From Planctomycetaceae bacterium (GTDB lineage: Bacteria > Planctomycetota > Planctomycetia > Pirellulales > Thermoguttaceae), in assembly GCA_031278315.1 (NCBI GenBank), contig JAITKS010000328.1, forward strand, positions 1 to 8,705: a stretch of 8,705 nt of DNA, read 5' to 3'. Every line of letters begins with the position of its first letter. Position 1 is the stretch's first letter. The position numbers and the translations under genes were made by a program. A model generated the notes under the pieces. The model searched no databases. It saw only the letters and a program-made list of their open reading frames with translations, and had not been told where the DNA came from. This document shows, in pieces, positions 5,987 to 8,705 of the stretch.

Positions 5987-6679
5987 ATGAAAACAATTCC
6001 AATCCCCCAACGGAAAAATTCAGTAACTAAAAGTTTTAAAACGATTATTCCGCCGGCACCGCATGTCAATTTGACGATTAATCACAATTTGACTTCGGTA
6101 AAAAGAAAATCCAAAAAATCACACAAACAGAAAATAGTTACAAAAATTGCTGATACCGATAATAGATCAGATGTCATTATCAGCAATATCGGTACCGGCA
6201 GCACCGATAATCAGATTAAAGAGAAAATAACTCTCACACCGATTGAAACATTAACGCAGGTCAACTCGAAAAAGATTTCGACTAATCTGAAACAAATACC
6301 GGAAAAAACAATTACAGATAAACGAACCTTTGTCAGTTGGCCGCGGCAAATAAAACGGAAAAAAATTCAAATTAACGAACTAAATTCAGATGACAACAAT
6401 ACGCCTTTCAATACAGATGAGTTGGCAACTCTTGATGAGTTTGAATCTGTTTCTAAAGCAAACGGCATAAAATCGCTTTCGCATTATTCAGGTAAGAAAC
6501 AAGTTATACGCCGCCGCCGACAAATCGATCCGACTACATGCGAAAGAAATTACACGGTCGAAGAAGTCGAATTTATGAATGCAATTAGCGAATACAAACG
6601 CAGCAGCGGTAGAATGTTTCCAACTTGCTCAGAAATCCTGGAAGTTCTAAAAAATTTAGGATACGAAAAAATAAAATAA
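5987..6679 (+). CDS. Basic hypothetical protein with a conserved-looking Cys-containing C-terminal module
   Basis: A 230-aa protein of unknown function with no signal peptide or membrane segment, so cytoplasmic. Residues 1-130 are rich in Lys, Thr, Asn and Ile and low in complexity, probably disordered. Residues about 135-160 are acidic (SDDNN, TDELATLDEFES). The end is different in character: an RRRR run (175-178), then DPTTCERNYTVEEVEF (181-196), SGRMFPTCSEI (207-217) and LKNLGYEKI (221-229), which looks like a compact helical module with Cys185 and Cys214. From memory, similar C-termini occur in planctomycete hypothetical proteins; this is not verified. The basic run before a small helical domain could suit nucleic-acid binding, which is inference only. 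AAGGAG at 5976-5981, five bases from the ATG, firmly sets the start. A short intrinsic terminator begins five bases after the stop. Confidence 0.8.
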   Translation: MKTIPIPQRKNSVTKSFKTIIPPAPHVNLTINHNLTSVKRKSKKSHKQKIVTKIADTDNRSDVIISNIGTGSTDNQIKEKITLTPIETLTQVNSKKISTNLKQIPEKTITDKRTFVSWPRQIKRKKIQINELNSDDNNTPFNTDELATLDEFESVSKANGIKSLSHYSGKKQVIRRRRQIDPTTCERNYTVEEVEFMNAISEYKRSSGRMFPTCSEILEVLKNLGYEKIK

Positions 6680-6683
6680 AGGC

Positions 6684-6703
6684 GAGTTCTAAAAACTCTT
6701 TTT
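6684..6703 (+). terminator. Intrinsic terminator of the 230-aa gene
   Basis: GAGTT (6684-6688) pairs with AACTC (6694-6698) around CTAAA, immediately followed by TTTTT (6699-6703). The stem is only 5 bp and weak, but its place five bases after the stop codon and the T-run are right. It argues that the next gene is transcribed separately, and against a TTG start at 6702 for that gene. Confidence 0.5.
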
Positions 6704-6812
6704 GTCTGTGATTTTTCACGAATGTTCACTAATTTGTTTAATGATAATTTGTGTAATTTCGCAGACATTTTGTATTATCGAAAATCATAAAACAATATGG
6801 ATAGAAAATACA

Positions 6813-7142
6813 ATGAATAATAATTGTAACGATAAAACCAAAACCAAAATTGAAATTGAATCCGGCATAGTATCTGAATTGCCTGAAGCGTCTGAATTGG
6901 AAAATAAAAATAATATTCAAGAGAATCAAGAGAATAATGACTCAGTCTCGACGACTTACATACTTGCTGCCCAAATATCGAATATTGGATTCGAGACGGC
7001 TATTCCGCTTCTACTTGGTATCGGATTAGATTATTGGCTTGGTACTGTAGCCGTTTTTGCAATAATCGGCACAATAATCGGATTTGTTATCGCATTTCTA
7101 CAACTAATTAAATTTGCAAAAAAAGGAAAAAAACAAAACTAA
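6813..7142 (+). CDS. AtpZ/AtpI-family two-helix membrane protein
   Basis: A 109-aa protein. Residues 1-47 are polar and acidic (SELPEASELENKNN). After them come two membrane helices, about 52-75 (ILAAQISNIGFETAIPLLLG region) and about 78-98, joined by GLDYWLGT (71-78), which matches the GxxLDxxxGT turn typical of the AtpZ/AtpI family, followed by a basic tail (KFAKKGKKQN). Family members accompany F1Fo ATP synthase operons, where they are proposed to aid c-ring assembly or Mg2+/Ca2+ transport. No atpB, atpE or other synthase genes are visible here, so this copy is detached, at least within the window. Start: ATG at 6813 gives the usual family length of about 100 aa. A longer reading from TTG at 6702 would begin in the preceding terminator and cross repeat-like DNA, so I reject it. 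Only a weak GGA (6799-6801) precedes the ATG, so the start is less certain than the identity. Confidence 0.75.
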   Translation: MNNNCNDKTKTKIEIESGIVSELPEASELENKNNIQENQENNDSVSTTYILAAQISNIGFETAIPLLLGIGLDYWLGTVAVFAIIGTIIGFVIAFLQLIKFAKKGKKQN

Positions 7143-7220
7143 AAATACACAAACAAGATAACCGCGTTCCGGCAGCAATAAATTATTTCACTGATATATT
7201 TACTTCTTTGTTAATTACAG

Positions 7221-8231
7221 TTATTGCGATTTTTGATTTTTGTTTTTTGGGTTTTCTCTACTTTTAACTCCTGCTGTAGTTCTTATTGATGGAGCATTTG
7301 AACGTGTAGTGTTATCTGGATTTTTTTGTGCAGACAGATCCCATGTTACGCTTTGCCATGATTCCATATTTTTTAATTTTATTTTGTCAGTCAAATTGAA
7401 ATTCAACGGCGAAAGAGTAATAAAACCTTGTGAAAGTGCAATAATATCAGTAAGCTGTTCAGATTTTTTTTTCGTAGGTTGTCTTGGATCATTACGTCCG
7501 CTCAACCAATAATATGGACGTCCCATTGGATCGATTCGTCTTTCGAACAGTTCCCAATCGGGCATTACGTCCATGTCAACGATTCGTACTTCGGGTTTCG
7601 GATTTGATAAAGCTGAAAAAGGAATGTTCAAATTATACAAATCACCAGACATTTTGATATTTTCCGAAGATAATTTGTTAGAACAATTTTTTAATGTACA
7701 TTTATTCTTTTTGTCTTGTTTGATTCTTTGTAAAACATTCTCAATAACGTTTACGGCGATATCGGCAGCAATTGAGAAAGACTCATTTTCGTTGTACTCC
7801 AGAGACACGGCGAAACTCGTGATACCGTAGAAAGCTCCTTCAATTGCAGCTGCGACGGTGCCGGAATATAAAACGTTTATTCCTGCATTTAATCCTCCGT
7901 TTATTCCGCTAATTATCAAATCGGGCAATTCCGGCAAAATTTCTGCCACACCTAATTTAACGCAATCTGCCGGACTGCCGTCAACTGACCATCCCCAATG
8001 TTTATCTTCAACAAATACATTCTTAACTGTCAATGGTGTAAGAAACGTAATTGAATGTGAAACTCCGCTTTGCTCACGTGAAGGTGCAACAACGTAAACG
8101 TTGCCCAGACGCCGCAAAGCATGTTCCATCGCCGCAAGACCCGGCGCATAAATTCCGTCGTCGTTTGTAAGAAGAATATTAATTAGTCCGTTTTCACGGT
8201 TCAATTTCTGTAACAATAAATTATCAGACAT
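7221..8231 (-). CDS. surE: SurE 5'/3'-nucleotidase (survival protein)
   Basis: A 336-aa metal-dependent phosphatase that removes phosphate from nucleoside monophosphates; cytoplasmic, linked in other bacteria to stationary-phase survival. Counting from the ATG at 8231: INILLTNDDGIYAPG carries the metal-binding Asp pair (24-25), APSREQSGVSHSIT the active-site Ser (55), SVDGSPADCVKLG and SGINGGLNAGINVLYSGTVAAAIEG (from 108) the Asn ligand and core. The C-terminal half keeps NLNIP, GRPYYWLSGRNDP and TDIIALSQGFITLSPL. Two oddities: a Lys/Asn/Ser-rich insert of about 25 residues (about 171-196), and a tail of about 50 basic, low-complexity residues after the last family motif. Usual SurE length is about 250. 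Start: the ATG at 8231 has no clear Shine-Dalgarno; a TTG at 8297 would add 22 residues translated from repeat-like DNA and is rejected. It faces away from the upstream spacer, converges on the AtpZ-type gene and is probably monocistronic. Confidence 0.93.
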   Translation of the reverse strand: MSDNLLLQKLNRENGLINILLTNDDGIYAPGLAAMEHALRRLGNVYVVAPSREQSGVSHSITFLTPLTVKNVFVEDKHWGWSVDGSPADCVKLGVAEILPELPDLIISGINGGLNAGINVLYSGTVAAAIEGAFYGITSFAVSLEYNENESFSIAADIAVNVIENVLQRIKQDKKNKCTLKNCSNKLSSENIKMSGDLYNLNIPFSALSNPKPEVRIVDMDVMPDWELFERRIDPMGRPYYWLSGRNDPRQPTKKKSEQLTDIIALSQGFITLSPLNFNLTDKIKLKNMESWQSVTWDLSAQKNPDNTTRSNAPSIRTTAGVKSRENPKNKNQKSQ

Positions 8232-8269
8232 AATAATTAAAATGTGGTATATGCAGCTTATTATTCGTA

Positions 8270-8297
8270 ATTGTATTATGAATTTTCGGCAGCACAA
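8270..8297 (-). promoter_or_regulatory. Candidate surE promoter
   Basis: On the minus strand TTGTGC (8292-8297) is followed after 16 bases by TACAAT (8270-8275), five of six bases of the -10 consensus, placing transcription start about 30 bases before the ATG at 8231. The word TTTTCGGCAGCA (8283-8294 on +) overlaps the -35 and spacer. The -35 match is weak and the region AT-rich, so this is tentative. Confidence 0.3.
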
Positions 8298-8387
8298 AAG
8301 TTATTCATTAAAAACTTGTTTTCCGATAAGTAAGCAGGTGAATCAAACCAAAAATTCAAATAAGAGCAGCTTAAAAATTAGTGTAGA

Positions 8388-8405
8388 GACACAATATTTT
8401 GTGTC
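8388..8405. repeat. Perfect 7-bp palindrome GACACAA-TATT-TTGTGTC
   Basis: A perfect inverted repeat with a four-base loop, about 155 bases upstream of surE. The flanking GTAGAGACAC resembles intergenic palindromes that begin GTAGAGAC in some other bacteria, recalled and not verified. It could be a regulator site, or a degraded dispersed repeat whose right arm has lost TCTAC. There is no adjacent T-run long enough for a terminator. Confidence 0.5.
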
Positions 8406-8461
8406 GTTATATCATTTTCGAACATTGCTCATGTTCTTTTACATGTTTAAAATTCCTCTGA

Positions 8462-8501
8462 TATATTACCACAGATCAATTATATTACCACCAGATCAAT
8501 T
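8462..8501. repeat. Tandem duplication of about 20 bp
   Basis: TATATTACCACAGATCAATT (8462-8481) is followed by a second copy (8481-8501) that differs by one inserted C and shares the junction T. It looks like a slippage duplication in gene-free DNA. The rest of 8298-8705 contains no gene I can support; a 99-codon frame at 8242-8541 has Phe/Leu/Ser-rich composition typical of AT-rich noncoding sequence. Confidence 0.65.
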
Positions 8502-8635
8502 GTTGTTTTTTTCTTTTTTATTGTTATATTTCGCATTTTGATAATTGAAATGAACAATTATTGAATATTTGTAATATATCAGCGTAATTTTTTCGTAACA
8601 GTCTATTTTGATATTTTTGTTTTAAATTTTTTTAA

Positions 8636-8700
8636 CACGAAACACACGAAAGTACACGAAAAGCACGAAAAGTTTTTTAGATGATTTTCGTGTATTTCGT
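8636..8700. repeat. CACGAAA repeat array with inverted partner
   Basis: Four CACGAAA words begin at 8636, 8645, 8655 and 8664, a period of 9-10. The stretch 8646-8662 then pairs with TTTTCGTGTATTTCGT at 8685-8700 with one unpaired G, closing a hairpin over a 22-base loop. From memory, ACGAAACACACGAAA strings of this kind recur between genes of many environmental bacteria; unverified here. It runs nearly to the window end and may continue. Confidence 0.55.
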
Positions 8701-8705
8701 TATTT

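Noticed and set aside
6702..6812. N-terminal extension of the AtpZ-like protein from TTG at 6702
   Set aside because: It would start within the T-run of the preceding terminator, has no ribosome binding site and crosses repeat-like DNA. The ATG at 6813 gives the family length.
8232..8297. 22-residue N-terminal extension of SurE from TTG at 8297
   Set aside because: The added residues come from the TTTTCGGCAGCA motif and AT-rich DNA, and SurE proteins start close to the ILLTNDDG motif.
8242..8541. 99-codon frame on the plus strand
   Set aside because: Phe/Leu/Tyr/Ser-rich translation of AT-rich spacer, overlapping the surE start and the tandem duplication; no start signals.

Overview
The window looks like part of a low-GC chromosome of a planctomycete. 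The phylum call rests on three protein families, not on any marker gene: a very large secreted protein that joins a hydrazine-synthase-alpha-like di-haem region to a formylglycine-generating-enzyme-like (FGE/SUMF1) domain, a basic protein ending in a short Cys-containing module that I associate with planctomycete hypothetical proteins, and SurE. The long AT-rich spacers and many short repeats also fit. A related phylum of the PVC group cannot be excluded.

Layout. 1-411: gene-free, packed with small hairpins, two tandem copies of a ~53-bp hairpin-bearing unit, and a ~110-bp segment bounded by 22-bp imperfect inverted repeats. 412-3771 (+): the 1119-aa di-haem/FGE-like protein. 3772-4010: spacer between convergent genes, holding a third copy of the inverted-repeat arm. 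4011-5033 (-): exported alpha/beta hydrolase in which the nucleophile serine position reads Asp. 5034-5986: about 950 bp of AT-rich DNA with no convincing gene but several short tandem repeats and a C-rich tract. 5987-6679 (+): 230-aa basic protein, followed at once by a short intrinsic terminator. 6813-7142 (+): small two-helix AtpZ/AtpI-type membrane protein. 7221-8231 (-): SurE nucleotidase. 8232-8705: gene-free upstream region of surE with a palindrome, a 20-bp tandem duplication and a CACGAAA-repeat hairpin.

The genes do not form one pathway. Each appears to be its own transcription unit: orientations alternate, spacers are long, and a terminator separates the only two adjacent same-strand genes. 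The most interesting points are the domain fusion and its incomplete FGE cysteine pair, the GYDIG elbow in the hydrolase, and the inverted repeat that recurs on both sides of the large gene (20 identical bases at 342-361 and, inverted, at 3831-3850). I see no CRISPR array, tRNA, rRNA or transposase gene, and no clear novel multi-gene system.
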